Origin: Streptomyces sp. DH-12
GTDB taxonomy: Bacteria > Actinomycetota > Actinomycetes > Streptomycetales > Streptomycetaceae
DNA length: 64,000 bases
NCBI RefSeq assembly: GCF_002899455.1
Contig: NZ_PPFB01000001.1
Span: 2,108,001-2,172,000 of the forward strand
Direction: 5' to 3'
In this document: in pieces, positions 51,929 to 63,948 of the stretch
Layout: every line of letters starts with the position of its first letter
Numbering within the stretch: position 1 is the stretch's first letter
Position numbers and translations under genes: made by a program
The notes under the pieces: model-generated
What the model saw: the letters and a program-made list of their open reading frames with translations, nothing else
What the model was told of the DNA's origin: nothing
Databases searched by the model: none

Positions 51929-54382
51929 ATGGCCCGCCGCAGCACGAAGACCCCGCCGCCCGACGACCCGTACGAGGAGAAGATCCTCGACATCGACGTC
52001 GTCGACGAGATGCAGGGCTCCTTCCTCGAGTACGCGTACTCGGTCATCTACTCCCGCGCCCTGCCCGACGCGCGTGACGGTCTCAAGCCGGTGCACCGCC
52101 GCATCGTCTACCAGATGAACGAGATGGGGCTGCGCCCCGAGCGCGGTTACGTGAAGTGCGCGCGCGTGGTCGGCGAGGTGATGGGCAAGCTGCACCCGCA
52201 CGGAGACGCGTCGATCTACGACGCCCTGGTCCGCATGGCACAGCCGTTCTCCATGCGCCTGCCCCTGGTGGACGGCCACGGCAACTTCGGCTCGCTGGGC
52301 AACGACGACCCGCCCGCCGCGATGCGGTACACCGAGTGCCGGATGGCGGAGGCCACCGGTCTGATGACCGAGTCCATCGACGAGGACACGGTCGACTTCG
52401 CGCCCAACTACGACGGCCAGGAGCAGGAACCGGTCGCCCTGCCCGCCGCGTTCCCGAACCTCCTGGTGAACGGCGCCTCGGGCATCGCCGTCGGCATGGC
52501 CACCAACATGCCGCCGCACAACCTGCGCGAGGTGATCGCCGCCGCCCGGCACCTGATCCGCTACCCGAACGCCGACCTCGACGCCCTGATGAAGCACGTC
52601 CCGGGCCCCGATCTGCCCACGGGCGGCCGGATCGTCGGCCTCTCCGGCGTCCGGGACGCGTACGAGACCGGGCGCGGCACGTTCAAGATCCGCGCGACGG
52701 TGACCGTGGAGGACGTGACGGCACGCCGCAAGGGCCTGGTCGTCACCGAGCTGCCGTTCACGGTCGGCCCGGAGAAGGTGATCGCCAAGATCAAGGACCT
52801 GGTGGGCTCGAAGAAGCTCCAGGGCATCGCCGACGTCAAGGACCTCACCGACCGCGAGCACGGCCTGCGCCTGGTCATCGAGATCAAGAACGGCTTCGTG
52901 CCGGAGGCGGTGCTGGAGCAGCTCTACAAGCTGACGCCGATGGAGGAGTCCTTCGGCATCAACAACGTGGCGCTGGTGGACGGCCAGCCCCTCACCCTCG
53001 GCCTCAAGGAGCTGCTCGAGGTCTACCTCGACCACCGCTTCAACGTGGTGCGCCGCCGCTCGGAGTTCCGCCGCGGCAAGAAGCGCGACCGGCTGCACCT
53101 GGTCGAGGGCCTGCTCACGGCCCTGGTCGACATCGACGAGGTCATCCGCCTCATCCGCTCCAGCGAGAACTCCGCGCAGGCCAAGGAGCGGCTGATCGAG
53201 CGCTTCTCGCTGAGCGACGTGCAGACCCAGTACATCCTGGACACCCCGCTGCGCCGTCTCACCAAGTACGACCGGATCGAGCTGGAGGCCGAGAAGGACC
53301 GGCTGAACGCGGAGATCGAGGAGCTGACCCGGATCCTGGACTCGGACGCGGAGCTGCGCAAGCTGGTCTCGGCGGAACTGGCCGCGGTGGCGAAGAAGTT
53401 CGGCAACGACCGGCGCACGCTGCTGCTGGAGTCGGCCGGCGCCCCGGCCGCGGTGCCGCTGCAGGTGGCGGACACCCCGTGCCGGGTGCTGCTGTCGTCC
53501 ACGGGGCTGCTGGCGCGCACCGCCGACGACCGGCCGTTCGGCGACACCTCCGGGGCCAAGCGGGTCAAGCACGACCTGATCGTCTCGGCGGTCCCGGCGA
53601 CCGCGCGCGGCGAGATCGGCGTGGTCACGTCGGCCGGCCGGCTGCTCCGGGTGAACGTGATCGACCTGCCCCAGCTGCCCGAGGCGATGCCGTCGCCGAA
53701 CCTGTCGGGCGGTGCGCCGCTGGCGGAGTTCGTGTCCCTGGAGGACGACGAGCAGGTGGTGTGCCTGACGACGCTCGACGAGTCCTCGCCGGGCCTGGCG
53801 CTCGGCACCCAGCAGGGCGTGGTCAAGCGCGTGGTGCCCGACTACCCCTCCAACAAGGAGGAGCTCGAGGTCATCACCCTCAAGGAGGGCGACCGGATCG
53901 TCGGCGCGGCCGAGCTGCGCACGGGCGAGGAGGACCTGGTCTTCATCACCGACGACGCACAGCTGCTGCGCTACCCGGCGGCCCAGGTGCGCCCGCAGGG
54001 ACGCCCGGCGGGCGGCATGACGGGCATCAAGCTCGGCGAGGGCGCGAAGGTCATCAGCTTCACGGCGGTCGACCCGGCGGCGGACGCGGTGGTGTTCACG
54101 GTCGCGGGCTCGCGCGGCACGCTGGACGACTCGGTCCAGACGACGGCCAAGCTGACCCCGTTCGACCAGTACCCGCGCAAGGGCCGGGCCACCGGCGGCG
54201 TGCGCTGCCAGCGGTTCCTGAAGGGCGAGGACTGCCTGTCCCTGGCCTGGGCGGGCCCGGCCCCGGCACGCGCGGCGCAGAAGAACGGCGCGGCGGTGAG
54301 CCTCCCGCAGATCGACCCGCGCCGGGACGGCTCGGGCGTGTCCCTGGCCAAGACGGTGGCCGTGGTGGCGGGCCCGGTCTAG
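51929..54382 (+). CDS. parC: DNA topoisomerase IV subunit A (ParC type)
   Basis: 817 residues. DNA-binding/cleavage domain: [56 protein letters not shown], and the active-site Tyr in [10 protein letters not shown] (about residue 135). The C-terminal beta-pinwheel has six weak repeats; no GyrA-box QRRGGKG is visible, which supports ParC over GyrA. With ParE it separates linked chromosomes. Start ATG 51929 after AAGGAG. The last bases overlap the convergent COG0523 gene stop. Confidence 0.94.
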   Translation: MARRSTKTPPPDDPYEEKILDIDVVDEMQGSFLEYAYSVIYSRALPDARDGLKPVHRRIVYQMNEMGLRPERGYVKCARVVGEVMGKLHPHGDASIYDALVRMAQPFSMRLPLVDGHGNFGSLGNDDPPAAMRYTECRMAEATGLMTESIDEDTVDFAPNYDGQEQEPVALPAAFPNLLVNGASGIAVGMATNMPPHNLREVIAAARHLIRYPNADLDALMKHVPGPDLPTGGRIVGLSGVRDAYETGRGTFKIRATVTVEDVTARRKGLVVTELPFTVGPEKVIAKIKDLVGSKKLQGIADVKDLTDREHGLRLVIEIKNGFVPEAVLEQLYKLTPMEESFGINNVALVDGQPLTLGLKELLEVYLDHRFNVVRRRSEFRRGKKRDRLHLVEGLLTALVDIDEVIRLIRSSENSAQAKERLIERFSLSDVQTQYILDTPLRRLTKYDRIELEAEKDRLNAEIEELTRILDSDAELRKLVSAELAAVAKKFGNDRRTLLLESAGAPAAVPLQVADTPCRVLLSSTGLLARTADDRPFGDTSGAKRVKHDLIVSAVPATARGEIGVVTSAGRLLRVNVIDLPQLPEAMPSPNLSGGAPLAEFVSLEDDEQVVCLTTLDESSPGLALGTQQGVVKRVVPDYPSNKEELEVITLKEGDRIVGAAELRTGEEDLVFITDDAQLLRYPAAQVRPQGRPAGGMTGIKLGEGAKVISFTAVDPAADAVVFTVAGSRGTLDDSVQTTAKLTPFDQYPRKGRATGGVRCQRFLKGEDCLSLAWAGPAPARAAQKNGAAVSLPQIDPRRDGSGVSLAKTVAVVAGPV

Positions 54383-55443
54383 GCCGCCGGGTCCTCGCCC
54401 TCCTGGACGTAGCGCAGGACGCCCCACATGCCGGCCTCGTCGTCGGTGTGCGGGGCGCCGTCGCTCACACACCCCTCCAGCTCGGCACGGAGGGCGCCGG
54501 TGTCGAGGCCGGTCCCGATCAGCACGAGCTGCGTCGCCCGCTCGGCGCCGTCGGCCGGCCACGGCTCGGGGTAGAAGCGCAGGAACCGGCCGACGGCGTG
54601 CACGGCGTACCGGTTGCGCGGGTCGTACGGGCCGAAGTCGACGTACCCCTTGATGCGGTACAGTCCGGCCGGCCTGCTGTCGAGGAACGCGATGAGCCGC
54701 CGCGGGTCGAGCGGGGTCTCGGACACGAACGACAGGCTGTCGTACCCGGCATGCAGATGCGTGCCGTGCTCGTCCTCGTGCCCGGGGTCGTCGCGGTGGA
54801 GGTCGTCGAAGGACAGCTGCCCGACGCGTTCCCGGCCGGGCCGGCAGTCGAAGAGGAACTCGGGGTCGACCCGGCCGTGCGTGGCGGGCACCACGGCCGC
54901 CCGGTCGACGAGGGACCTGACCGTCTTCAGCACGGGCTCCGGGTCGTCCACCCGGTCGGTCTTGTTCACGACCACGAGGTCGGCGAGCGCCAGGTGCCGG
55001 TCGATGCCGGGGTGCGCGGCCCGGGTCTCGTCGAACTCGGCGGCGTCGACGACCTCGACGAGTCCGCCGTAGACGATGTCCGGCAGTTCGCTGGCGAGCA
55101 CCATGCGGACGAGTTCCCGGGGTTCGGCCAGGCCGCTCGCCTCGATGACGATGACGTCGATCCCGGCGGAGGGGCGGGCGAGCCGCTCCAGGTACTCGTC
55201 GAGTTCACTGGCGTCGACGGCACAGCAGAGGCACCCGTTGCCGAGGGACACGGTGGAGTCGCCGAGGGCGCCCGCGACGGCCATCGCGTCGATCTCGACG
55301 GCACCGAAGTCGTTCACGACCGCGCCGATGCGGCTGCCGCCGCTGCGGTGGAGGAGGTGGTTGAGCAGGGTGGTCTTGCCCGAGCCGAGGAATCCGGCCA
55401 GCACGACCACCGGAATCTGCCGTCCGCTGCTCCGCTCCGACAC
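54379..55443 (-). CDS. COG0523/CobW-family GTPase (metallochaperone type)
   Basis: 354 residues. P-loop [20 protein letters not shown], metal motif [20 protein letters not shown] (CxCC, about residue 66), [11 protein letters not shown] (NKxD) and a C-terminal CobW_C domain ending in YVQEGEDP. His-rich stretch [14 protein letters not shown] near residue 225. Members move zinc or cobalt to target proteins. No Zur box is recognised. GTG start at 55443. Confidence 0.9.
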   Translation of the reverse strand: MSERSSGRQIPVVVLAGFLGSGKTTLLNHLLHRSGGSRIGAVVNDFGAVEIDAMAVAGALGDSTVSLGNGCLCCAVDASELDEYLERLARPSAGIDVIVIEASGLAEPRELVRMVLASELPDIVYGGLVEVVDAAEFDETRAAHPGIDRHLALADLVVVNKTDRVDDPEPVLKTVRSLVDRAAVVPATHGRVDPEFLFDCRPGRERVGQLSFDDLHRDDPGHEDEHGTHLHAGYDSLSFVSETPLDPRRLIAFLDSRPAGLYRIKGYVDFGPYDPRNRYAVHAVGRFLRFYPEPWPADGAERATQLVLIGTGLDTGALRAELEGCVSDGAPHTDDEAGMWGVLRYVQEGEDPAA

Positions 55444-55736
55444 ACGACCCCTCTCACACCTGTGCGCACACCGGCTCGCTGGCGGCGTGCGCACGAACGA
55501 ACGACTGACGGTCCAGGATACGAGTACCCGCGACCGCCCCGGAGCGAACGATCGTCAGGGGCGTGCGCGGGGCGGACGCCGGGCAAGGCGCCGGGGTGTG
55601 CGACCCCCGCTTCCCTCCGTGCGCCTCCTCTCCGCCTTCCCGCCGAGCAGAGCCGGCTCGGCGCCCCGGAAGGCCACAAGTGCCCGGGACGCGACGTGCC
55701 GACGGCCGGTGGGCCGACAAGGCGCCGACGTCGAAG

Positions 55737-55755
55737 TCAGGTTAGGCTCACCTGT
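55737..55755. promoter_or_regulatory. DmdR1/IdeR-type iron box
   Basis: TCAGGTTAGGCTCACCTGT matches the Streptomyces iron box consensus TTAGGTTAGGCTCACCTAA closely. It ends at the base before the GTG of the sucrase/ferredoxin-like gene, so iron-loaded DmdR1 would block transcription there. The site also overlaps the expected transcript start. Confidence 0.85.
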
Positions 55756-56697
55756 GTGAGTAGCACGTGCTCTACCGTCTCCCGCGAGCTCGACGAGCCC
55801 GTCGCGGGAACCGCGGCGACCGCGAGGACCTGGCTGCTGCTGGAGCAGCCCGGCCCGTGGGGCGCCAAGGCGCTCACGTCGAGCCACCTCGACCCCGCGC
55901 TGGGCCGTGCCCTGGAGGCCGCCGCGAAGGACACGGGCGTACGCATCGCCCTCATCAGGCGTCCCGGTCGCCACGCGGACAGCCGCATGCCCGCCACGCG
56001 CCGCGTCTACCTGGCCCACACCGTGCCGGGCGACGTCTGGCTGCACACCGCCACCACCGCCGACCCCGCCCGCCTCCTCGACCTCGACTTCCCGGCCCTC
56101 GGCCGCGGCGACGCCGCCGGTTTCGGCACGATGCTGGGCGGCGTCCCGCACGACGGCGACCCCCTCGCCCTCGTCTGCACCAACGGCAAGCGTGACCGCT
56201 GCTGCGCCCTGCTCGGCAGGCCCCTCGCGGCCGAACTGGCCTCCTCCGGGGTCGAGGGCGTCTGGGAGGTCACCCACCTGGGCGGTCACCGCTTCTCCCC
56301 CACCGTGCTCGTGCTGCCGTACGGCTACGCCTACGGACGGGCGGAGGCGCACGCCGTCAAGGAGGTGCTGCACGGCGCGCGGGAGGGCCGGATCGTGACC
56401 GAGGGGTGCCGGGGCGGCTCCGCGTGGGAGCGGCCCGGTCAGGCGGCCGAGCTGGCCGTACGGCGTGCCGTGCGGGAGGACGCCGCACAGGTGCTGAGCG
56501 TCGTCCGCACGGAGGGCACGGCGCCGCGCTGGGAGGTGACCGTCGCCCACGCGGACGGGCGGCGCTGGCGGGTGGAGGTCGTCCAGGGGGCCTCCCTGCC
56601 GCCCCGCCCGGAGAGCTGCGGCTCGGTGCTCGGCTCACCCGCGCGGATGGACGTCGTCGACGTCCGTGCGCTCACCCCCGCGGCCATGGCCGGCTGA
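55756..56697 (+). CDS. Sucrase/ferredoxin-like family protein, iron-regulated
   Basis: 313 residues. Family signature: TWLLLEQPGPWGAKALTSSH (about residue 28), the thioredoxin-like ferredoxin part CTNGKRDRCCALLGRPLAAE (CxxxxxxxCC, about residue 137) and THLGGHRFSPTVLVLPYG. The late Cys in TEGCRGGSAWERPGQAAEL (about residue 217) could be a further cluster ligand. Such proteins bind a 2Fe-2S cluster and may help siderophore use. GTG 55756 immediately follows the iron box; with no space for a ribosome site, the mRNA is likely leaderless. Confidence 0.88.
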   Translation: MSSTCSTVSRELDEPVAGTAATARTWLLLEQPGPWGAKALTSSHLDPALGRALEAAAKDTGVRIALIRRPGRHADSRMPATRRVYLAHTVPGDVWLHTATTADPARLLDLDFPALGRGDAAGFGTMLGGVPHDGDPLALVCTNGKRDRCCALLGRPLAAELASSGVEGVWEVTHLGGHRFSPTVLVLPYGYAYGRAEAHAVKEVLHGAREGRIVTEGCRGGSAWERPGQAAELAVRRAVREDAAQVLSVVRTEGTAPRWEVTVAHADGRRWRVEVVQGASLPPRPESCGSVLGSPARMDVVDVRALTPAAMAG

Positions 56698-56758
56698 CTG
56701 CCGGGGAAGCCCGTCACACCCCTACGGCACCCCCGCCTCCCCCGCGTACCGTCGGGGC

Positions 56759-58432
56759 ATGCCCCCCACAGCTTCCGCTCGCCGTCTGCGCCTCGGCCTG
56801 CCGCGGCGGGTGTTCTCCCAGGTCCTGTTGATGCAGGTGGCGATCGCCGCCGGCGTCGCGGTGCTGGCGACCGGCCTGTTCCTCGCGCCGCTCGGTGAGC
56901 AGCTGGACGACCAGGCGATGCGCCGCGCTCTCGCGATCGCGCAGACCACGGCGCAGCAGCCGCAGACGGCCGAGGACCTGCGCGCCACGGAGCCCACGCC
57001 CGACGGGCCGGTGCAGCGGGGGGCGGAGCGGATCCGGCGGGCCACCGGTGCGGAGTACGTGGTGGTGCTGGACCGGCGGGGCGTGCGCTGGTCGCACACC
57101 GATCCGGAGCGGATCGGCGGAGTGGTGTCGACCGACCCCGGTGCGGCGCTGGCCGGCCGCGAGGTCATGGAGATCGACGAGGGCACCCTGGGGCGTACCG
57201 CGCGGGGCAAGGTCCCGTTGCGGGACGCGGACGGGCAGGTCGTCGGCGCGGTCTCGGTCGGCATCGCCTACGACAGCGTCCGCGCGCGGCTGGTCCACGC
57301 CGTTCCGGGGCTCCTCGCGTACGCGGGCGGCGCCCTCGCGGTGGGCGCGCTGGCGGCCTGGCTGATCTCCCGGCGGGTGCAGCGGCAGACGCGTGACCTG
57401 GCCTTCTCCGACATCGCCGCGCTGCTCGCGGAGCGCGAGGCGATGCTGCACGGCATCCGGGAGGGCGTCGTGGCCCTGGACCGCGACGGGCGCATCCGGC
57501 TGCTGAACGACGAGGCGCAGCGGCTGCTGGGCATCGGCGAGGAGGCCGTCGGCCGCTCGCCCGACGCGTCGCTGGGCCCGGGCCGGACCGCCGACGTGCT
57601 GGCGGGGCGGGTGAGCGGCGCCGATCTGCTCACCGTCCGCGGGCAGCGGGTGCTGGTCGCGAACCGTATGCCGACCGACGACGGCGGCGCCGTGGCCACC
57701 CTGCGCGACCGGACCGAGCTGGACCGACTGGGCCGGGAGCTCGACTCCACGCGCGGGCTGATCGACGCGCTGCGCGCCCAGGACCACGAGCACGCGAACC
57801 GCATGCACACCCTGCTGGGCCTGCTGGAGCTGGAGATGTACGAGGACGCGGTGGAGTTCGTCGGCGACGTGGTGGGCGACCACCGGGCCACGTCGGAGCA
57901 GGTCACGGAGAGGATCCGGGACCCGTTGCTGGCGGCGCTGCTGGTGGGCAAGGCGACGGTGGCGGCCGAGCGCGGGGCGGCGCTGCGGCTGTCGGACCGG
58001 TCCCGGCTGCCGGACCGGCTGGTCGACCCGCGCGGGCTGGTGACCGTCGTGGGGAACCTGGTGGACAACGCCCTGGACGCCGTCGCGGGCACGTCCGACG
58101 CGCGCGTGGAGGTCGAGTTGCGCGCCGAGGGCCGTACGGCGGTGCTCGTGGTGCGGGACACCGGCCCCGGCGTGCCGCCCGGACAGCGGGAGCTGGTCTT
58201 CGCCGAGGGCTGGTCCACCAAGGAGCCACCCGGCCATCGCGAGCGCGGCATCGGGCTGTCGCTGGTACGCCGGCTCGCGCACCGGCAGGGAGGCGACGCG
58301 CGCGTGGGCGAGGCGCCGGGCGGGGGCGCCGAGTTCACCGTCGTCCTGCCGGAGGCGCTGGCCGAGCCGGAGCCGCCGGCCGCCCCCGCGGGTGCCCCGG
58401 CGCTGCCCACGGGGCCCGAGGGAGCGCGGTGA
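56759..58432 (+). CDS. CitA/DcuS-type sensor histidine kinase
   Basis: 557 residues. TM1 near residue 20 (VFSQVLLMQVAIAAGVAVLA), an extracytoplasmic PAS-like domain (AEYVVVLDRRGVRWSHTDPE), TM2, a cytoplasmic PAS domain and a SPOB-like DHp with RAQDHEHANRMHTLLGLLEL (phospho-His in DHEHANRMH). HATPase: VVGNLVDNALDAVAGTSD and DTGPGVPPGQRELVFAEGWS. It senses C4- or tricarboxylates. Its partner response regulator, encoded next, is broken, so signalling output is doubtful. Confidence 0.93.
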   Translation: MPPTASARRLRLGLPRRVFSQVLLMQVAIAAGVAVLATGLFLAPLGEQLDDQAMRRALAIAQTTAQQPQTAEDLRATEPTPDGPVQRGAERIRRATGAEYVVVLDRRGVRWSHTDPERIGGVVSTDPGAALAGREVMEIDEGTLGRTARGKVPLRDADGQVVGAVSVGIAYDSVRARLVHAVPGLLAYAGGALAVGALAAWLISRRVQRQTRDLAFSDIAALLAEREAMLHGIREGVVALDRDGRIRLLNDEAQRLLGIGEEAVGRSPDASLGPGRTADVLAGRVSGADLLTVRGQRVLVANRMPTDDGGAVATLRDRTELDRLGRELDSTRGLIDALRAQDHEHANRMHTLLGLLELEMYEDAVEFVGDVVGDHRATSEQVTERIRDPLLAALLVGKATVAAERGAALRLSDRSRLPDRLVDPRGLVTVVGNLVDNALDAVAGTSDARVEVELRAEGRTAVLVVRDTGPGVPPGQRELVFAEGWSTKEPPGHRERGIGLSLVRRLAHRQGGDARVGEAPGGGAEFTVVLPEALAEPEPPAAPAGAPALPTGPEGAR

Positions 58433-59091
58433 TCGTGGTGCTGGTCGTGGACGACGACGTCCGCGTGGGGCGGGTCGACGCGGTCTGCGCCGACAGGGTG
58501 CCCGGCTTCCGTGCCGTGTCTCCGGCGCACAGCGCTGCCGAGGCGCTGGGGCGCGTGCAGACACTTCCCGGGTGGATCTCGTCCTCATGGACCGCCATCT
58601 GCCCGACGGGACGGGGCTGGACCTCCTCCGGGAGATGCGGCGGCGCTGCCACCGAGCGGACGTGACCATGGTGACGGCGGCCCGGGACGTGGCGACGGCC
58701 CAGGCGGCGATGCGGCTCGACGCGCTGCGGTTCCGGGTCAGGCCGTTCGCCTTCGCCGGGCCGCGCGACTGCGCCGCACCCTGGACGGCGACGGCGACGG
58801 CGAGGCCGAGCAGGCGGGGGTGGACCGCGACTTCGGCGCGCTGTCGGAGTCGGCCGGTCCACAGCTCCAAGGGGCACTCCCCCACCACGGCGGACCTCGT
58901 ACGGCGGGCGCCGACGACTGCCGAGGGACCGCTGTCGGCGCAGGAGGTCGCCGGGCGGACGGGAGGGTGAGCCGGCAGACCGCACAGCCCTGTCTGAGGC
59001 TCCTGGAGCACAGGGACGGGCCACGCCGGCCCTGCGGCACGGGGGCGCGGGCCGTCCGGAACACCGTCACGTGTGGGCGGCCCGCGCCTGA
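58429..59091 (+). pseudogene. Decayed response regulator of the CitA-type kinase
   Basis: The gene overlaps the kinase stop by 4 bp and starts as VIVVLVVDDDVRVGRVDAVC. The frame changes repeatedly: RVDLVLMDRHLPDGTGLDLL (second frame), RRTLDGDGDGEAEQAGVDRD (third), KGHSPTTADLVRRAPTTAEG (second), VSRQTAQPCLRLLEH (third), RATPALRHGGAGRPEHRHVW (first). About five indels over 660 bp disrupt a CitB/DpiA-family regulator with receiver and helix-turn-helix. Sequencing error is possible but would need to be repeated. Confidence 0.85.
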
Positions 59092-59175
59092 GGCACGGCC
59101 GGCGGGGGAGAGAACCGTGCCTCCCCTCCCCGTACGGATGCCGGCACCGTACGTCTCCGGGCGGCCGGGCGTCCG

Positions 59176-60768
59176 TCAGGCCGCGCCCGCGCCTGTCAGC
59201 GAGCGCACCTCGGCCTCGGCGCGGCGGGCCTCGTCAGGGGTTTCGGCGGAGGTGACCGTGCCGAGCCAGCCGGCGAGGAAGCCCAGCGGGATGGAGACCA
59301 GTCCCGGGTTCTGCAGCGGGAAGAGCTGGAAGTCGGCGCCGGGGAAGAGGGAGTCGGGGCTGCCGGACACCACCGGGGACAGCAGCACCAGCACCACCGC
59401 CGGGATCAGGCCGCCGTAGACGGACCACACGGCGCCGCGGGTGGTGAAGCCGCGCCAGAACAGCGAGTAGAGCAGCACGGGCAGGTTCGCGGACGCGGCG
59501 ACGGCGAAGGCGAGGCCCACCAGGAACGCGACGTTGAGGTCGCGGGCCAGCAGGCCCAGGGCGATCGCGACGACGCCGATGCCGACCGCGGCGACGCGCG
59601 CGACGGCGACCTCGCTGCGCTGCCTGCCGCCCGGGCGGCGCAGGGAGGCGTACAGGTCGTGGGCGACGGAGGCCGAGGAGGCGAGTGTGATCCCGGCGAC
59701 CACGGCGAGGATCGTGGCGAAGGCGACCGCGGCGACGACCGCGAAGAGGACCGTGCCGCCCGTGGTGCCGGCGCCGCCGCCGAGGTCGAGCGCGAGCAGC
59801 GGGACCGCCGTGTTGCCCGACGCGTGCGAGGCGCGCACCGCGTCCGGTCCGATGAGCGCGGCGGCGCCGAAGCCGAGCACGATGATCATCAGGTAGAAGC
59901 CGCCGATGAGTCCGATCGCCCAGACCACGGACCGCCGGGCGGCCCGTGCGGTGGGGACGGTGTAGAAGCGGGACAGGATGTGCGGCAGGCCCGCCGTGCC
60001 CAGCACCAGGGCGAGTCCGAGGCTGATGAAGTCGAAGCGGGCGGTCCAGTCGCCGCCGTAGGCGAGGCCGGGGGCGAGGAACGCGTCGCCGTGGCCGCTG
60101 CGTTCGGCGGCGGTGTGCAGCAGGCGGCCGACGTCCCCGTGGAAGCGCAGCAGGACGAGGACGGTCAGGGTGACGGTGCCGCCGAGCAGCAGGACCGCCT
60201 TCACGATCTGGATCCACGTGGTGGCGCGCATGCCGCCGAGCGACACGTAGATCACCATGAGCGCGCCGACGCCGACCACCGTCCACGCCCGCACGGCCTC
60301 GCCGGTGCCGCCGAGCAGCAGCGCGACGAGGCTGCCCGCGCCGACCATCTGCGCCACCAGGTACAGCACGGAGACGGCGACGGACGAGGCGCCGGCCGCG
60401 ATGCGCACCGGCCGCTCCCGCATACGGGCGGCGACCACGTCGGCGAGCGTGAACCGCCCGCAGTTGCGCACCAGTTCGGCGACCAGGAACAGCACGACCA
60501 GCCAGGCCACGAGGAAGCCCACCGAGTAGAGCATCCCGTCGTAGCCGACGAGGGCGATGAGCCCGGAGACGCCGAGGAAGGAGGCGGCCGACAAGTAGTC
60601 GCCCGCGATGGCAAAACCATTTTCCATCGGTGAGAAGAGGCGGTTGCCCGCGTAGAACTCCTCGGCGGAGCCCTGGCGGCGGCGGCTCACCCAGGTGGTG
60701 ATGATCAGCGTGACGGCGACGAACGCGCTGAACAGCAGCAGGGCGGTGGTCCGGTGGTCGGTCGTCAT
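59176..60768 (-). CDS. Cation/acetate-type sodium:solute symporter
   Basis: 530 residues, about 13 membrane helices, SSS family. Visible: GNRLFSPMENGFAIAGDYLS then AASFLGVSGLIALVGYDG, and GGDWTARFDFISLGLALVLG with TAGLPHILSRFYTVPTARAA, the ActP pattern. It takes up acetate or other short-chain acids with sodium. The start overlaps the DUF485 stop by 4 bp. Adjacent to a CitA-type kinase, which may once have controlled it. Confidence 0.92.
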   Translation of the reverse strand: MTTDHRTTALLLFSAFVAVTLIITTWVSRRRQGSAEEFYAGNRLFSPMENGFAIAGDYLSAASFLGVSGLIALVGYDGMLYSVGFLVAWLVVLFLVAELVRNCGRFTLADVVAARMRERPVRIAAGASSVAVSVLYLVAQMVGAGSLVALLLGGTGEAVRAWTVVGVGALMVIYVSLGGMRATTWIQIVKAVLLLGGTVTLTVLVLLRFHGDVGRLLHTAAERSGHGDAFLAPGLAYGGDWTARFDFISLGLALVLGTAGLPHILSRFYTVPTARAARRSVVWAIGLIGGFYLMIIVLGFGAAALIGPDAVRASHASGNTAVPLLALDLGGGAGTTGGTVLFAVVAAVAFATILAVVAGITLASSASVAHDLYASLRRPGGRQRSEVAVARVAAVGIGVVAIALGLLARDLNVAFLVGLAFAVAASANLPVLLYSLFWRGFTTRGAVWSVYGGLIPAVVLVLLSPVVSGSPDSLFPGADFQLFPLQNPGLVSIPLGFLAGWLGTVTSAETPDEARRAEAEVRSLTGAGAA

Positions 60769-61226
60769 GACGCCCCGCCTCTGCCCCGCGCCATCTCCTG
60801 GGTGTCCCAGCGCAGTTCCAGCGCCGCGCGGTCGCGCCGCAGCCGCGCGTGGCGGACGTAGGCCCAGGTGAGCAGGAAGGTGGTGAGGAACTGACCGAGC
60901 CCCGTGAGCATCCCGACGTTCACCGCGCCCGCGACGGGGCGTGCCATCAGCCCGGGGACGGTGGTGGCGGTGACGACGTACGCGACGTACCAGACGAGGA
61001 AGGCGGCGGCCCCGGGGATCACGAAGCGCCGGTGGCGACGGCGCACCTCCTGGAAGGCCGCGCTGCGCTGCACCTCGAGGTAGATGTCGGCCGCCGCGGG
61101 TACGGCGTCCGGCTCGGGCCGGGCCGGCGGGAGTGCCGTCGCCGCGGCCGCTTCGCCCCAGCCCGAGGCCAGGGCGTCGTACCAGGGATCGTCGTAGGTC
61201 ACGTCCCCCGCATTGCTTCGCTGCAT
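60765..61226 (-). CDS. DUF485 membrane protein, symporter partner
   Basis: 153 residues. Two membrane segments (FVIPGAAAFLVWYVAYVVTA and VGMLTGLGQFLTTFLLTWAY), with a basic C-terminus. DUF485 (YjcH) proteins usually precede ActP genes and are thought to assist the symporter. Cytoplasmic N-terminus of about 50 residues. Confidence 0.92.
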   Translation of the reverse strand: MQRSNAGDVTYDDPWYDALASGWGEAAAATALPPARPEPDAVPAAADIYLEVQRSAAFQEVRRRHRRFVIPGAAAFLVWYVAYVVTATTVPGLMARPVAGAVNVGMLTGLGQFLTTFLLTWAYVRHARLRRDRAALELRWDTQEMARGRGGAS

Positions 61227-61383
61227 GCCCCAGGATGGACAGACCGGGAAGTTCCCCGGCTCTTCTTCCTGTCCCGCTTCACCCCATCAGGTGACTGGAG
61301 CGTGCAGGCACCCGTGAGGACGGCTGGAGGGGCGCCGTCCCGCCGGCGGTTCCCGGCGGTCGGCGCCCTCCGCGCACGTACTC

Positions 61384-63510
<2,127 letters not shown>

Positions 63511-63948
63511 GCGGTTCGCTCCTCGCTGAATTTCAGATGGGGCCCTCGTGGGTAAGGGCGCGGCTTGGGTCACCGGTGAGAGGGTACCGAGGCCTGGTAG
63601 AGCCGTTGTCACGCCACCCTCGTCTCGGTCCCACCCTAGTCGAGAGTCGCATAAGCGTTCGATCCCTCGATGGAGTGAAGCACACATCACGTTCCCATCG
63701 AGGCATGAACCATTTAGGCTCCGGGCACGTCCTCATGAACAACCGGCAACCCAGCCGGGAGGGCCGACCACCGATACAACGCGAATCCGTACGACACAGA
63801 GACACGCACTACGGCACATTCGCCGCCAACCGGCAACAGCCGGCCGCCTCGAAGATTTTTTTGAGGAAAAGCCTCGAGCGGGAACGTTTTGGGGCTGGTT
63901 GGATGTTGACCCTGGTACGACAGCTCGTCGAGCTAGAGAAGAGGCGAC
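63511..63948. other. Intergenic promoter region between parE and the DUF7455 gene
   Basis: 438 bases, lower G+C than its surroundings, no gene. It should contain divergent promoters. A possible SigR-like promoter (GGGAAC 63880-63885, GTTG 63905-63908, 19-base spacer) precedes the plus-strand gene. Confidence 0.55.

Noticed and set aside
51890..54562. Long minus-strand open frame opposite parC
   Set aside because: Leu/Val/Arg/Gly-rich antisense shadow of a high-GC gene with no motif or ribosome site.
55444..55560. Zur box upstream of the COG0523 GTPase
   Set aside because: No sequence close to the TGAAAATGATTTTCA pattern could be found.
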